Of a stretch of DNA of 64,000 nt, positions 27,473-36,540 are shown piece after piece. Location of the stretch: contig CP119308.1 of the NCBI GenBank assembly GCA_029203165.1, positions 2,790,001-2,854,000 of the forward strand, read 5' to 3'. The translations under genes were made by a program, and so were the position numbers. Source of the DNA: Candidatus Microbacterium colombiense (GTDB lineage Bacteria > Actinomycetota > Actinomycetes > Actinomycetales > Microbacteriaceae). The notes under the pieces are model-generated. The model saw only the letters and a list, made by a program, of their open reading frames with translations. It did not search any database and was not told the DNA's origin. Positions within the stretch are counted from its first letter, which is position 1, and the number at the start of each line of letters is the position of its first letter.

Positions 27473-27482
27473 GCCGCGCGGG

Positions 27483-27989
27483 TCAGACGGTCCGCGCCCG
27501 GACAGCCGCGCGGATGATCTCGGTCGCCTGCGCCACGTCCGCCGACTCGTCGACGCGGATCCCGCCCTCGTCGGCATCGAGGGGTTCCCAGGCCTGCAGC
27601 TGAGACTCCACGAGCGATGTCGGCATGAAGTGATCGCCGCGTGAACGCACCCGCTCTTCCAGCACTGCGCGACTCACCGAGAGCTCGGCGAACAAGGCCA
27701 GCGGAGCGCGCTGCCTGATCGCGTCGCGGTACGAGCGCTTGAGCGCCGAGCACGCGATGACGATCTCATCGGCGTCGTTCAGCGCCGTCCCCACGAGTCC
27801 GAGCCACGGCATCCGGTCCTCGTCGTCGAGCGGGATGCCCGCGGCCATCTTCTCCACGTTCGTGAGCGGGTGCAGGTCATCGGCGTCGACGAACGGCACA
27901 TCCAGTGCCTCGGCCAGGGCACGGCCGACCGTCGACTTGCCCGACCCGCTCGGTCCCATCACGACGATCCGTGTCACAGCTGTCTCCAC
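27483..27989 (-). CDS. gntK: Gluconokinase
   Basis: The 168-residue P-loop kinase phosphorylates gluconate to 6-phosphogluconate. IVVMGPSGSGKSTVGRALAEAL is the Walker A region, followed by VDADDLHPLTNVEKMAAGIPLDDEDRMPWL, diagnostic for GntK/IdnK. ACSALKRSYRDAIR and GDHFMPTSLVESQ complete the family pattern. The product is the substrate of 6-phosphogluconate dehydrogenase encoded about 1.3 kb away on the other strand, so the two probably serve gluconate use. The start may be the first Met or the GTG a few codons later. Confidence 0.92.
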   Translation of the reverse strand: METAVTRIVVMGPSGSGKSTVGRALAEALDVPFVDADDLHPLTNVEKMAAGIPLDDEDRMPWLGLVGTALNDADEIVIACSALKRSYRDAIRQRAPLALFAELSVSRAVLEERVRSRGDHFMPTSLVESQLQAWEPLDADEGGIRVDESADVAQATEIIRAAVRARTV

Positions 27990-28012
27990 CCTGTCGTCAT
28001 CTCTCGGCCTGA

Positions 28013-28043
28013 TCAGTAGAACTCGACATCAATAGAACTCGAC
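28013..28043. repeat. Tandem duplication at the stop of the 2-hydroxyacid dehydrogenase gene
   Basis: TCAGTAGAACTCGAC at 28013 and TCAATAGAACTCGAC at 28029 differ at one base and repeat with a 16-bp period; each contains a minus-strand stop codon. Confidence 0.55.
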
Positions 28044-29087
28044 CGTGTCGACGACGGCGCGCAGCGCCTCTCCGTCGAGCAGCCGTGTGGCGTTGTCGGC
28101 GAAGCGCCGTGCGATGCGCTCCTCCTCCTTCGAGCTCAGCGCCGCCGTGTGGGGGCTCACCAGGACGCTCGGGTGGGACCACAGCGGCGACGTCGGATCC
28201 AGCGGCTCCCGCTCGAAGACGTCCAACGCGGCGAACGCGACCCGCCCGTCGTCGAGGGCGGGAAGCAGCGCGGTCTCGTCGATCACGGTGCCTCGACCGA
28301 CGTTGGCCAGGATCGCACCCGGCTTGATCGCGGCGAGAACCTCCGCGCCGATCAGATGGCGCGTCTGCGCGGTGCCGGGAAGGGTGACGACCACCGCGTC
28401 GACCTCACGTACCGCATCGACCAGATCCGAGAGAGGAACGAGACGGTCGACGCCGTCCACGGGCTCCCCGGAACGCGTCGTGCCCCACACCGTGGCACCC
28501 AGATCGTGGAAGCGACGCGCGCACTCCGACCCGATCCCACCGAGTCCGACCACCAGGATCGTCATCTCGTCGATCTGCCGCATCTCCCAGCGATCAGGCC
28601 ACACGCGGTCGCGCTGATCGGCGAGGAGGCGTGGGAGACCCTTGGCGCCGGCCAGCACACCGAACACCGCGAACTCCGCGAGCGTGCCACCATGCACGCC
28701 GGCACTGGTCGTGAACACGATCCGATCGAGATCAGCGCGCTCGAGAGAGGCGGCCTTGATCGTGCTGCCGCCGCCGGCAGCCGTCGTCATGACCCAGCGC
28801 AGCCGCGGATTGGCGGCGACCGTCCGTGCGAGCGCATGCGGGTCGACATCGGGGATGCCGAACAGGATGTCCGCGGAATCGACCATCTCGTCGAACGCCA
28901 CCTGCTGCGCCGTGGTGCGCGCGAACGCGGGATCTCCGGACCAATCGGCGGGCCCGCGCATCGGGGGCAAGAGCGAGTGATCCCTGATCACCTGCAGCCG
29001 CGGCTCGCGCTCCTCGATGAGCCGGCAGAGCTCCTCGCGCAGCGGTACGGCGACGACGACTCTCACCCTGTTCTCGGACTCCGTCAC
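28029..29087 (-). CDS. D-isomer-specific 2-hydroxyacid dehydrogenase
   Basis: The protein is 352 residues from GTG (VTESENRVRVVVAVPL). VVGLGGIGSECARRFHDLGATVWG is the NAD-binding motif, GAILANVGRGTVIDE contains the active-site strand, and SHPSVLVSPHTAALSSKE carries the catalytic His. The substrate Arg region TTSAGVHGGTLAEFAV is recognisable. It reduces a 2-oxo acid or oxidises a 2-hydroxy acid with NAD(P). The bases around its stop are duplicated, giving a second in-frame-like GAGTTCTA-stop just beyond. It sits between gluconokinase and gnd. Confidence 0.87.
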   Translation of the reverse strand: MTESENRVRVVVAVPLREELCRLIEEREPRLQVIRDHSLLPPMRGPADWSGDPAFARTTAQQVAFDEMVDSADILFGIPDVDPHALARTVAANPRLRWVMTTAAGGGSTIKAASLERADLDRIVFTTSAGVHGGTLAEFAVFGVLAGAKGLPRLLADQRDRVWPDRWEMRQIDEMTILVVGLGGIGSECARRFHDLGATVWGTTRSGEPVDGVDRLVPLSDLVDAVREVDAVVVTLPGTAQTRHLIGAEVLAAIKPGAILANVGRGTVIDETALLPALDDGRVAFAALDVFEREPLDPTSPLWSHPSVLVSPHTAALSSKEEERIARRFADNATRLLDGEALRAVVDTVEFY

Positions 29088-29258
29088 GCTGCATCCTCCT
29101 CGGGAACGTCGATCGGCCCTTCCAGCGTAGAGGCCTGAATCGCCATCCTCCGCCCCGGATGGATCGACCGACGACGCATTCCGTGACACAGGGACGCTCC
29201 GACCCCGCACACAGCGATACGCTGAAGGCAACCCTTCTTCACGATCGAGGAGCCTTCT

Positions 29259-30707
29259 GTGCCCGAAGCATCAGCGAACATCGGAGTCGTCGGACTCGCC
29301 GTCATGGGGTCGAACCTCGCCCGCAACCTCGCCAGCCGCGAGGGGAACTCGGTGGCGATCTTCAACCGCAGCTATGAGAAGACCCAGTCGCTTCTCGACG
29401 CGCACCCCGAGGCGGGCTTCACCCCCGCAGCGAACTACCAGGAGTTCGCGGACTCGCTGCAGAAGCCGCGCACCGCGATCATCATGGTCAAGGCCGGCGG
29501 CCCGACCGATGCCGTGATCAACTCGCTCGTCGAGGTCTTCGAGCCCGGCGACATCATCGTCGACGGTGGCAACGCGTACTTCCCCGACACGATCCGCCGT
29601 GAGAAGGCCGTCCGCGAGACCGGCATCAACTTCGTCGGTGCCGGTATCTCCGGTGGCGAGGAGGGCGCGCTGCTCGGACCCTCCATCATGCCCGGCGGCT
29701 CGGACGAGTCGTGGACCACCCTCGGCCCCATCCTGAAGTCCATCGCCGCGGTCGCCGAGGGCGAGCCGTGCGTCACGCACGTCGGCCATGACGGCGCCGG
29801 TCACTTCGTCAAGATGGTGCACAACGGCATCGAGTACGCCGACATGCAGCTGATCGCCGAGGCCTACGACCTCATCCGCCGCGGCACGGGCAAGACGCCC
29901 GCCGAGATCGCCGAGATCTTCGCCGAGTGGAACAAGGGCGAGCTGGAGTCGTACCTGATCGAGATCACCGCCGAGGTGCTCCGCCAGGTGGATGCCGAGA
30001 CCGGCAAGCCGCTCGTCGACGTCATCCTCGACCAGGCCGGCGCCAAGGGCACCGGAGCGTGGACCGTGCAGACCGCGCTTGCGCTCGGCGTGCCCGTGTC
30101 GGGCATCGCCGAGGCCACCTTCGCTCGCTCGCTGTCGTCGCACCCCGAGCAGCGCGCCGTCGCCGGTTCCCTCCCCGGGCCCGACGAGGCATTCGAGGTC
30201 GAGGATCAGGACGCGTTCATCGAAGACGTGCGGCTCGCGCTGTACGCCTCGAAGATCGTCGCCTACTCGCAGGGCTTCGACGAGATCCGCGCCGGAGCCG
30301 CCGAGTACGACTGGAACATCGACCTCGGTGCGATCTCGAAGATCTGGCGCGGCGGCTGCATCATCCGCGCACAGTTCCTCAACCGCATCGCCGACGCCTA
30401 CCAGGCCACTCCCGAGCTTCCGGTGCTCCTCACGGCCCCGTACTTCACCGAGGCCATCACGCGCGCCCAGGCCGCCTGGCGTCGCGTCGTCATCGCCGCC
30501 GCTGAGGCCGGTATCCCCGCCCCCGCGTTCTCGTCGTCGCTGTCGTACTACGACGGCATCCGCGCCGACCGCCTCCCCGCCGCCCTCGTGCAGGGTCAGC
30601 GCGACTTCTTCGGTGCGCACACCTACAAGCGCATCGACAAGCCGGGCACGTTCCACACGCAGTGGTCCGGCGACCGTACCGAGATCGAAGCCGAAGACAC
30701 CCACTGA
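29259..30707 (+). CDS. gndA: 6-phosphogluconate dehydrogenase, NADP+-dependent, decarboxylating
   Basis: The 482-residue enzyme oxidatively decarboxylates 6-phosphogluconate to ribulose 5-phosphate, giving NADPH. VVGLAVMGSNLARNLASREG is the coenzyme site, GAGISGGEEGALLGPSIMPGG and HVGHDGAGHFVKMVHNGIEYADMQ hold the catalytic Lys and substrate residues, and the C-terminal GTFHTQW tail is complete. The length matches the long, dimeric bacterial type. GTG start with GAGGAG upstream. It ends in a clear hairpin terminator. Confidence 0.96.
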   Translation: MPEASANIGVVGLAVMGSNLARNLASREGNSVAIFNRSYEKTQSLLDAHPEAGFTPAANYQEFADSLQKPRTAIIMVKAGGPTDAVINSLVEVFEPGDIIVDGGNAYFPDTIRREKAVRETGINFVGAGISGGEEGALLGPSIMPGGSDESWTTLGPILKSIAAVAEGEPCVTHVGHDGAGHFVKMVHNGIEYADMQLIAEAYDLIRRGTGKTPAEIAEIFAEWNKGELESYLIEITAEVLRQVDAETGKPLVDVILDQAGAKGTGAWTVQTALALGVPVSGIAEATFARSLSSHPEQRAVAGSLPGPDEAFEVEDQDAFIEDVRLALYASKIVAYSQGFDEIRAGAAEYDWNIDLGAISKIWRGGCIIRAQFLNRIADAYQATPELPVLLTAPYFTEAITRAQAAWRRVVIAAAEAGIPAPAFSSSLSYYDGIRADRLPAALVQGQRDFFGAHTYKRIDKPGTFHTQWSGDRTEIEAEDTH

Positions 30708-30726
30708 CGCCATCACGGACAACACG

Positions 30727-30756
30727 GAGGGGGCCCGGCTGATGCCGGGCCCCCTC
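30727..30756 (+). terminator. Rho-independent-type terminator after gndA
   Basis: A perfect 13-bp GC-rich stem (GAGGGGGCCCGGC with its complement) has a TGAT loop and is followed by TCTTGT. It lies 19 bp after the gndA stop. Confidence 0.8.
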
Positions 30757-30779
30757 TCTTGTGCCATCGTCGGAGCATG

Positions 30780-31505
30780 TCAGCGGGTGATGTCCTGCAC
30801 ACTCCCCTTCGACAGCCGCAGACGACGCGTCGCACGGCGTGCGACGGCGGAGTCGTGCGTCACGACGATCATCGTGATGCCCTCAGCGCACAGCGACTGC
30901 AGCAGCGCGAGGATCTCGTCACGCATGCTCTCGTCGAGGTTTCCGGTCGGCTCATCCGCAAGCAGCACCCGCGGCCGCTTCACGATCGCCCGCGCGATCG
31001 CCACGCGCTGCTGCTGTCCGCCGGAGAGCTCCGTGGGGAGGTGATCGCCGCGGTCGTCGAGACCCACGTGGGCGAGCGCCTCCGCGACCCGTCGTGCCCG
31101 CTCCGCCTTGTCGAGCCTCATCGGCTCGAGCGCCATGTCGACGTTCTCCGCAGCGGTGAGGGTGGGGATCAGGTTGAAGCCCTGGAAGACGAAACCGATC
31201 TCCTCGGCGCGGATGCGCCCGAGCTCCTTCGCCGATGCGGTCGCGATCTCGGCGCCGTTGAGCAGGAGCGAGCCGCTGGTGGGCGAGTCGAGTGCGCCGA
31301 GCAGTTGCAGCAGCGTCGACTTGCCCCCTCCCGTCGGGCCCTGGATCGTGACGAACTCCCCCGGCATGATCTCCAGATCGACACCGGTGAGCGCCTTCAC
31401 GGTGCGCCCCTTCTGCGCGTAGGTACGGGTGACGCCCGCTGCGCGGTACAGCGGTGTGCTCCCGGTCGAGTGCTGCGCGCTGGGCGCGACATCGGCGATG
31501 GTCAT
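30780..31505 (-). CDS. ABC exporter ATP-binding protein (MacB/LolD type)
   Basis: The 241-residue ATPase has GPTGGGKSTLLQLLGALD (Walker A), LSGGQQQRVAIARAIVKRP (signature), LLADEPTGNLD (Walker B) and the switch VVTHDS. The LGALDSPTSG spacing and ADEPTGNLD are typical of the MacB/LolD subfamily that energises FtsX-type permeases. The start at MTIADV has a GAGGAG site 6 nt upstream; an ATG at 31568 overlapping the permease stop is an alternative that adds 21 residues. It partners the permease encoded immediately upstream. Confidence 0.92.
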   Translation of the reverse strand: MTIADVAPSAQHSTGSTPLYRAAGVTRTYAQKGRTVKALTGVDLEIMPGEFVTIQGPTGGGKSTLLQLLGALDSPTSGSLLLNGAEIATASAKELGRIRAEEIGFVFQGFNLIPTLTAAENVDMALEPMRLDKAERARRVAEALAHVGLDDRGDHLPTELSGGQQQRVAIARAIVKRPRVLLADEPTGNLDESMRDEILALLQSLCAEGITMIVVTHDSAVARRATRRLRLSKGSVQDITR

Positions 31506-31564
31506 CTCGGTCTCCTCGTGGTCTGATCTCGTCAGTGATTCTGGAATGTCGTCTCGCACGGCGC

Positions 31565-33049
31565 TCATGCCACCGATCGCAGTGCCTCGGCGGGGCTCAG
31601 TCGTGCAGCACGCCATCCGCCGAACGCGCCGGCGATCAGTCCACCGAGAACGGCGAGTCCGACGGCTGCGACCAGCACCCACGGCGTGAACGGAGCCTGG
31701 AGCACGATGTCCGCCGCCTGCTGCGTCTGGAACATCGCTCCTCCGCCCCCTCCGCCGGTCGGTCCACCGCCGCCTCCGGGCCCGGCCTGCCCCGCGCCGG
31801 CCGTGGTGGCGGCGACGGTCGGACGGATCACATTGATGAGCACGATCCCCGCGATCCCGAGCACGAGGCCCACAGCGCCACCGATCAGTCCCTGCGCCAT
31901 CGATTCGCCCGCGACCTGGCGCACCACCCGGCCGTTCGACCAGCCGATCGCCTTGAGCGTTCCGAATTCCCGGGTGCGACGCCCGACACCGGAGAGCGTG
32001 AGGAGGACGGACAGCAGCACGGCCACCGCGAGCACGATGATCGAGAGCCAGGTACCCAGGTTGGTGATGAGCGAGGTGGCGCTCGAGAGTGAACCGGACA
32101 CGCTGGAGGCGAGCTCGGACTGGGAGGTGATCGTGGCATCGGGAAGTTCGTCGGACAACGCCGACTGCAGTGCGTCGATCGACGCGGCCGAATCAGCCTG
32201 CACGTAGACGGTGGAGATCACGTCGTCGACGCCGGCGAGCTGCTGCGCGGTGTCCAATGGCAGATACACATCGGATGCCGTGTCAGCGGCGTCCGAGGTG
32301 GACGCGAGCACGCCGACCACCTTGACGTCGGAGCCGGCGACGTCGATCGTGTCACCGACCGCGATCTCGTTCGTCGTCGCATACGTGCTGTCGACGAGGG
32401 CGACCAGCGATCCGGCGTCATCAGCATCGAACGCCCGCCCGTCGCTGACCTCCACCGAGGCGAGCGGACCCACCGACGTCGCGGCGGGATCGATGCCGAG
32501 CACCGAGAACGAGTCGACCCCGAATGCGCCACCACCGGCGCCGTCCGAGCCACCCTGCGGAGGCGCCTGACCCTCGGCCGGCATTCCTCCCTCGCCACCG
32601 TCCTCGCCGTCCTGCGGACCGAATCCACCACTGGGGAGCTCGCCGGAGAACGTGGAGTTCGTGAGGCCCAACGCACCCGCGGCGCCGGCGACGCCGTCGG
32701 TCGACGCCACGGTGTCGAGCACCGAGGCGTCCAGAGTCCCGCGCATGAAGTCGGTAGTGAGCGAAGACTGGTTGAGGGTCGTCGTGTCGCCGTCGGTCTC
32801 GCCCGAGTCGGCGTCGAACTCGAAGCGCGGCCCTCCGCCTTCTCCGGGCTCGGTGGCCGCCCCGGTGACGGTCAGGTCGGTGCCGACGCCGTAGACCGAC
32901 TCGAGGGCCTGCGTCTGCGCGTCCCGCACTCCGGCGGTGAGGGCGTTGACGATGATCACGAGGGCGATCGCGATCGCCAGTCCGATCGCGACGATCAGGG
33001 TCTGCTTCTTGCGGCCGGCGAGTTCGCGCCGCAGATATGTTCCGTACAT
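31565..33049 (-). CDS. ABC exporter permease, MacB/FtsX family
   Basis: The 494-residue protein has one N-terminal helix (QTLIVAIGLAIAIALVIIVNAL), a large extracellular MacB-PCD domain of about 280 residues rich in Gly, Asp and Ser, and three C-terminal helices of the FtsX domain (LSIIVLAVAVLLSVLLTLSGVGRRTREFGTLKAIGW). A Gly-rich insert of about 20 residues lies between the last two helices. Such pairs export peptides or lipids or work in envelope-stress defence. The divergent two-component system suggests that a signal at the envelope controls it. Confidence 0.9.
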   Translation of the reverse strand: MYGTYLRRELAGRKKQTLIVAIGLAIAIALVIIVNALTAGVRDAQTQALESVYGVGTDLTVTGAATEPGEGGGPRFEFDADSGETDGDTTTLNQSSLTTDFMRGTLDASVLDTVASTDGVAGAAGALGLTNSTFSGELPSGGFGPQDGEDGGEGGMPAEGQAPPQGGSDGAGGGAFGVDSFSVLGIDPAATSVGPLASVEVSDGRAFDADDAGSLVALVDSTYATTNEIAVGDTIDVAGSDVKVVGVLASTSDAADTASDVYLPLDTAQQLAGVDDVISTVYVQADSAASIDALQSALSDELPDATITSQSELASSVSGSLSSATSLITNLGTWLSIIVLAVAVLLSVLLTLSGVGRRTREFGTLKAIGWSNGRVVRQVAGESMAQGLIGGAVGLVLGIAGIVLINVIRPTVAATTAGAGQAGPGGGGGPTGGGGGGAMFQTQQAADIVLQAPFTPWVLVAAVGLAVLGGLIAGAFGGWRAARLSPAEALRSVA

Positions 33050-33198
33050 CTCTCTCCTTCTGCCGCGGACATCGCGGGGCGGGATCGACGTTAGGGAGCG
33101 CCTTTATGCGGGATCGAGGCGCACGTGATGAGGACCCTATGCATGCGCGCCCGCTTCGTGCAGGGTCCGCCGCAGGTCAGCTCGACTCACAGACAAGA

Positions 33199-33226
33199 CA
33201 TAGTGTTCTCCATAGAAATAACATAG
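33199..33226 (+). promoter_or_regulatory. Three CATAG direct repeats upstream of the response-regulator gene
   Basis: CATAG occurs at 33199, 33211 and 33222, spaced 12 and 11 bp, in an A/T-rich patch 22-49 bp upstream of the ATG. OmpR-family regulators bind direct repeats about one helical turn apart, so this may be an autoregulatory site. Confidence 0.4.
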
Positions 33227-33247
33227 GAGATTCCGCAGAATAGCTTC

Positions 33248-33976
33248 ATGAGCAACGATCTCCCCGACCTGCGCCGCCCCGACGGCTCGCCCCTGCGCAT
33301 CCTCGCCGTCGACGACGAGCAGATGCTCACCGACCTGCTCGCGATGGCGCTGCGCATGGAGGGCTGGGAGGTCCGCACCGCGTCCTCCGGCATGGAAGCC
33401 CTGCAGGTCGCACGCGAGTTCGACCCGGATGCCCTGGTGCTCGACATCATGATGCCCGACCTCGACGGCATGGCCGTCTTGAAGCGGCTGCGCGAGGCGG
33501 GGAGCCTCGTGCCCGTGCTCTTCCTCACCGCGAAGGATGCGGTGGGCGACCGCGTCGCCGGCCTCACCGCCGGTGGGGACGACTACGTCACCAAGCCGTT
33601 CAGCCTGGAAGAGGTGATCGCGCGACTTCGCGCCATCATCCGCCGCACCGGCCACGCGACCGCCGACGACGGTCAGTCGATCCTCCGCGTCGCCGACCTC
33701 TCCCTCAACGAGGACAGCCACGAGGTGGTGCGCGACGGCACCGAGATCGACCTCACCGCCACCGAGTTCGAGCTGCTCCGCTATCTCATGCGCAATGAGC
33801 GCCGCGTTCTCTCGAAGGCGCAGATCCTCGACCGCGTGTGGAGCTACGACTTCGGCGGCAAGTCGTCGGTCGTAGAGCTGTACATCTCGTATCTGCGCAA
33901 GAAGATCGACGCGGGGCGCACTCCCCTGCTGCACACCGTCCGCGGCGTCGGCTACATGATCAAGGCTCCGCAGTGA
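33248..33976 (+). CDS. Two-component response regulator, OmpR/PhoB family
   Basis: This 242-residue protein has a receiver domain with ILAVDDEQML acidic pair, phospho-acceptor Asp at about residue 66 (LVLDIMMPDLDG), conserved LTAKDA Thr and the TKPF Lys. A winged-helix DNA-binding domain follows (ELLRYLMRNERRVLSKAQILDRVW to RGVGYMIK). It should control transcription after phosphorylation by the kinase whose GTG overlaps its stop. Divergence from the MacB-type operon points to that operon as a target. Confidence 0.94.
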   Translation: MSNDLPDLRRPDGSPLRILAVDDEQMLTDLLAMALRMEGWEVRTASSGMEALQVAREFDPDALVLDIMMPDLDGMAVLKRLREAGSLVPVLFLTAKDAVGDRVAGLTAGGDDYVTKPFSLEEVIARLRAIIRRTGHATADDGQSILRVADLSLNEDSHEVVRDGTEIDLTATEFELLRYLMRNERRVLSKAQILDRVWSYDFGGKSSVVELYISYLRKKIDAGRTPLLHTVRGVGYMIKAPQ

Positions 33977-35511
33977 GCCCCACGGGGATGACCCGGCGTC
34001 CGATGAGCCTGCAGACACGGCTGATGACCGCCGTGATCGGATTCGTCTCGCTCATCCTCGTGATCGTGGCCGTCATCACCAGCGCGACGCTGACCCGCAC
34101 CATGGAGGATCAGCTCGATCAGAAGCTCTACCAGAACGCCCGCACCCTCGCGACGCTGGTCGAGGAGGTTCCTCCGAGCCAGGCGACGATAGACAACGTT
34201 CTGCGCACGCCCATCCGCCCGGTCCCCGGACTGCTCTTCGTCGTGTCCAACCAGGTGACGGGTACCAGCGGCGTGGTCTTCTCGAACGCGCCCGGAGACC
34301 TCGACGCGAGCAGCACGACGCTGACGAACGCGCAGCTGTCGCAGATCGTCACCGCACTCAGCGGAGCCCATGTCGCGAACGTCGTCATCGACGGGGTCGG
34401 CTCCTACCGCGTCGCCGCCACCTCGACGTCGGGCAACGTGGTCGTGATCACCGGCCTTCCGCGCGACGACATCCAGAACCAGCTCACGACCCTGCTGACC
34501 GTGATCGCTCTCGCGACGATCGGTGGACTCATCCTGCTCGCCCTGACCACGGCGATCACGATCCGCGTGAGCCTGCGACCGCTGCGCGCCGTCGCCGCCA
34601 CCGCCACCCGCGTCGCGAATCAGCCCCTCGACCGCGGCGAGGTGACGATCACCGAACGCATCCCGGATTCCGAAGCCGACCCCCGCACCGAGACGGGGCT
34701 CGTCGGCGCGTCGCTGAACAAGCTCCTCGATCACGTGAACTCCTCCCTCGCCGCGCGCCAGAAGAACGAGGAGCGGATGCGGCGATTCGTCGCAGACGCG
34801 AGCCACGAGCTGCGCACCCCACTCGCCTCCATCCGCGGATACTCGGAGCTCTCGCTGCGTGCGCTGCGCATCCAGCAGCCCGTCGAGGCGATCGAGGGCA
34901 CCACGTCGTCGCTCGAGCGCATCCAGGCGCAGTCGCTGCGGATGACACGGCTGGTGGAGGACCTGCTGCTGCTCGCCCGACTCGACGAGGGCCGGGAACT
35001 CGTCTACGGCACGGTCGACCTGACCCAGCTCGCACTCGAAAGCCTGTCGGATGCGCGGCCGACGGCGGTCGATCATGAGTGGAGCATCGAAGCCCCCGAC
35101 GACCCGGTCGTCATCGTCGGCGATGCGGGGCGCATGCATCAGGTCGTCGCGAATCTGCTCGCCAACGCCCGCACACACACGCCGGCGGGCACCGTGATCA
35201 CGCTCAGCGTCGGACGCGAAGGTGACGACGCTGTGCTGCGTGTGCACGACAACGGTCCGGGGGTCGACCCCGGCGTACGTGACGAACTCTTCGCCCGCTT
35301 CGCCCGCGCCGACACATCCCGCGCCCGCCAGACCGGCGGTTCCGGCCTCGGCCTGGCGATCGTGAAGGCGATCGTCGACGGCCATGGCGGCCGCATCACG
35401 GTCGACAGCGAGCCGGGAGACACCACCTTCACCGTGCGTCTGCCCATCAACCCGGCGAACCGCGGGGGCCATGAGATCGGTACCGTCGGCGGCGACTCCG
35501 CGACGGCCTGA
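33973..35511 (+). CDS. Sensor histidine kinase of the adjacent response regulator
   Basis: The protein is 512 residues from GTG (GTGA overlap), or 507 from an ATG at 33988. Helix 1 (MTAVIGFVSLILVIVAVITSATL) and helix 2 (LLTVIALATIGGLILLALTTAITI) frame an outside sensor domain of about 135 residues. HAMP, then HisKA with FVADASHELRTPLASIRGY (His at about 278), and HATPase_c with NLLANARTHTPAG, DNGPGVD and GSGLGLAIVKAI follow. It senses an unknown extracytoplasmic signal. Confidence 0.93.
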   Translation: MSPTGMTRRPMSLQTRLMTAVIGFVSLILVIVAVITSATLTRTMEDQLDQKLYQNARTLATLVEEVPPSQATIDNVLRTPIRPVPGLLFVVSNQVTGTSGVVFSNAPGDLDASSTTLTNAQLSQIVTALSGAHVANVVIDGVGSYRVAATSTSGNVVVITGLPRDDIQNQLTTLLTVIALATIGGLILLALTTAITIRVSLRPLRAVAATATRVANQPLDRGEVTITERIPDSEADPRTETGLVGASLNKLLDHVNSSLAARQKNEERMRRFVADASHELRTPLASIRGYSELSLRALRIQQPVEAIEGTTSSLERIQAQSLRMTRLVEDLLLLARLDEGRELVYGTVDLTQLALESLSDARPTAVDHEWSIEAPDDPVVIVGDAGRMHQVVANLLANARTHTPAGTVITLSVGREGDDAVLRVHDNGPGVDPGVRDELFARFARADTSRARQTGGSGLGLAIVKAIVDGHGGRITVDSEPGDTTFTVRLPINPANRGGHEIGTVGGDSATA

Positions 35512-35530
35512 TCGCGCGGCATCCCTTGTT

Positions 35531-35568
35531 CGTCCTGCAGGGAGTCGTGCGTCCTGCAGGGCGTCGTC
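35531..35568. repeat. Left outer repeat pair (19-bp period, CCTGCAGGG core)
   Basis: Two copies of CGTCCTGCAGGG[A/C]GTCGT begin at 35531 and 35550. Read on the minus strand they match the right-hand array at 36614-36705 (13 of 15 bases for GCGTCCTGCAGGGCG), so the two arrays are inverted relative to each other. Confidence 0.75.
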
Positions 35569-35576
35569 CGGTGTTC

Positions 35577-35604
35577 CTCCCTGCATCCAGAACTTCTCCC
35601 TGCA
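35577..35604. repeat. Left inner repeat; includes one arm of a 21-bp inverted repeat
   Basis: CTCCCTGCA occurs at 35577 and 35596, again with a 19-bp period. The stretch 35583-35603 is complementary to 36574-36594 at 19 of 21 positions and forms the left arm of an inverted repeat around the DUF559 gene. Confidence 0.75.
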
Positions 35605-35622
35605 ACTCGCTCGCCTCTCACC

Positions 35623-36453
35623 TCAGTCGACGGGCACCCCGGCTCGCACGAGAGCGCCGCGAATGGCCGCGAGGACCCGTGGCCATTCATGCAGGATCTG
35701 CGCGAAGTCGAAGCGCAGCTTCTCGTACCCCAGAGCGGATGCCGCCGCATCCCGCATCAGGTCCCTGTGGCGATTGCCCGCACCCGCGTGATGCTCCGCA
35801 CCGTCGGCTTCGATGATCAGCACCCCTTCGATCACGTGATCCACCCGACCCACCGTGGGGATCACGACCTGGCAGTCCAGGCGGATGCCGACCAGGTGGA
35901 GCCGGAGCCGCAGCAGGGACTCCAGCCCGCTGTCCGCATCCCGGCGCGCGAAGTCGACGAGCCAGCGTGCTCCCGCAGGCAATCGGGAGCGAAGCTGCGC
36001 GAGTGAACCCAGCTTGCGCTGCCGCAGGGCCGACTCCAACGCGGTGAAGAACGCCTCAGCCCCGTGGCATCGGTACACGTGCAGAAGCACATCCGACAGC
36101 GGAGCGAGTCCCAACGCCGTGCGTCCCTCGTGCCAATGACTCACACACGTGCAGTCGCCGTGATGCACCCGTCCGCTCGAACCGAGCCAGACGTGCAGCT
36201 GAGGGTCGTCTTCGAGCACCCAGACTCCATGCAACCGCAGGGCAGCAGAGCAGGTCACAGCTCCGCCATGCTCTGCTGCCGCCACGAGTTCCGGTGCGGT
36301 GGCACGCGTCGCGAAGACGCCGCCCCGCACCCGCAGCACGGATCCGCCGCGAACCGCCGCGGCGAGCGCTCGTCGACTGACCCCGAACTGCTGCAGGCGG
36401 CCGGCGCGCATGATGCCGCCCTGATGTGCGATGAGGTGTGCGGGTGTCAGCAT
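35623..36453 (-). CDS. AbiEi-like winged-helix plus DUF559 (Vsr-like nuclease fold) protein
   Basis: The protein is 276 residues from ATG (MLTPAHLIAHQGG). The N-terminal 55 residues look like the AbiEi winged-helix domain (RLQQFGVSRRALAAAVRGGSVLRVRGGVFA). The C-terminal 110 residues match DUF559, a PD-(D/E)xK-like fold related to Vsr: Glu in SGLESLLRLRL, Asp in GRVDHVIEG, then LIIEADGAEHH and a closing RFDFAQIL. No AbiEii toxin is adjacent, so a toxin-antitoxin role is not supported. The gene is enclosed by inverted repeats (35583-35603 and 36574-36594) and by outer CTGCAG arrays, an arrangement suggesting a mobile or repeat-associated unit. Confidence 0.78.
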   Translation of the reverse strand: MLTPAHLIAHQGGIMRAGRLQQFGVSRRALAAAVRGGSVLRVRGGVFATRATAPELVAAAEHGGAVTCSAALRLHGVWVLEDDPQLHVWLGSSGRVHHGDCTCVSHWHEGRTALGLAPLSDVLLHVYRCHGAEAFFTALESALRQRKLGSLAQLRSRLPAGARWLVDFARRDADSGLESLLRLRLHLVGIRLDCQVVIPTVGRVDHVIEGVLIIEADGAEHHAGAGNRHRDLMRDAAASALGYEKLRFDFAQILHEWPRVLAAIRGALVRAGVPVD

Positions 36454-36540
36454 CCGTCCATCGTCACTGCCGCGAGTCGCGCGCCATGACCGTGGTCGCA
36501 TGATCGGTGGATGGGCGAGGGGGCCACTCATCTGTGCAGG

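Noticed and set aside
31503..31568. Upstream ATG at 31568 as the ABC ATPase start
   Set aside because: It overlaps the permease stop, but the ATG at 31505 has a GAGGAG site at ideal spacing and the extra 21 residues carry no ABC features. It remains possible.
35623..36453. Complete AbiE-type toxin-antitoxin system
   Set aside because: Only an AbiEi-like winged helix fused to DUF559 is present; no AbiEii nucleotidyltransferase toxin lies on either side.
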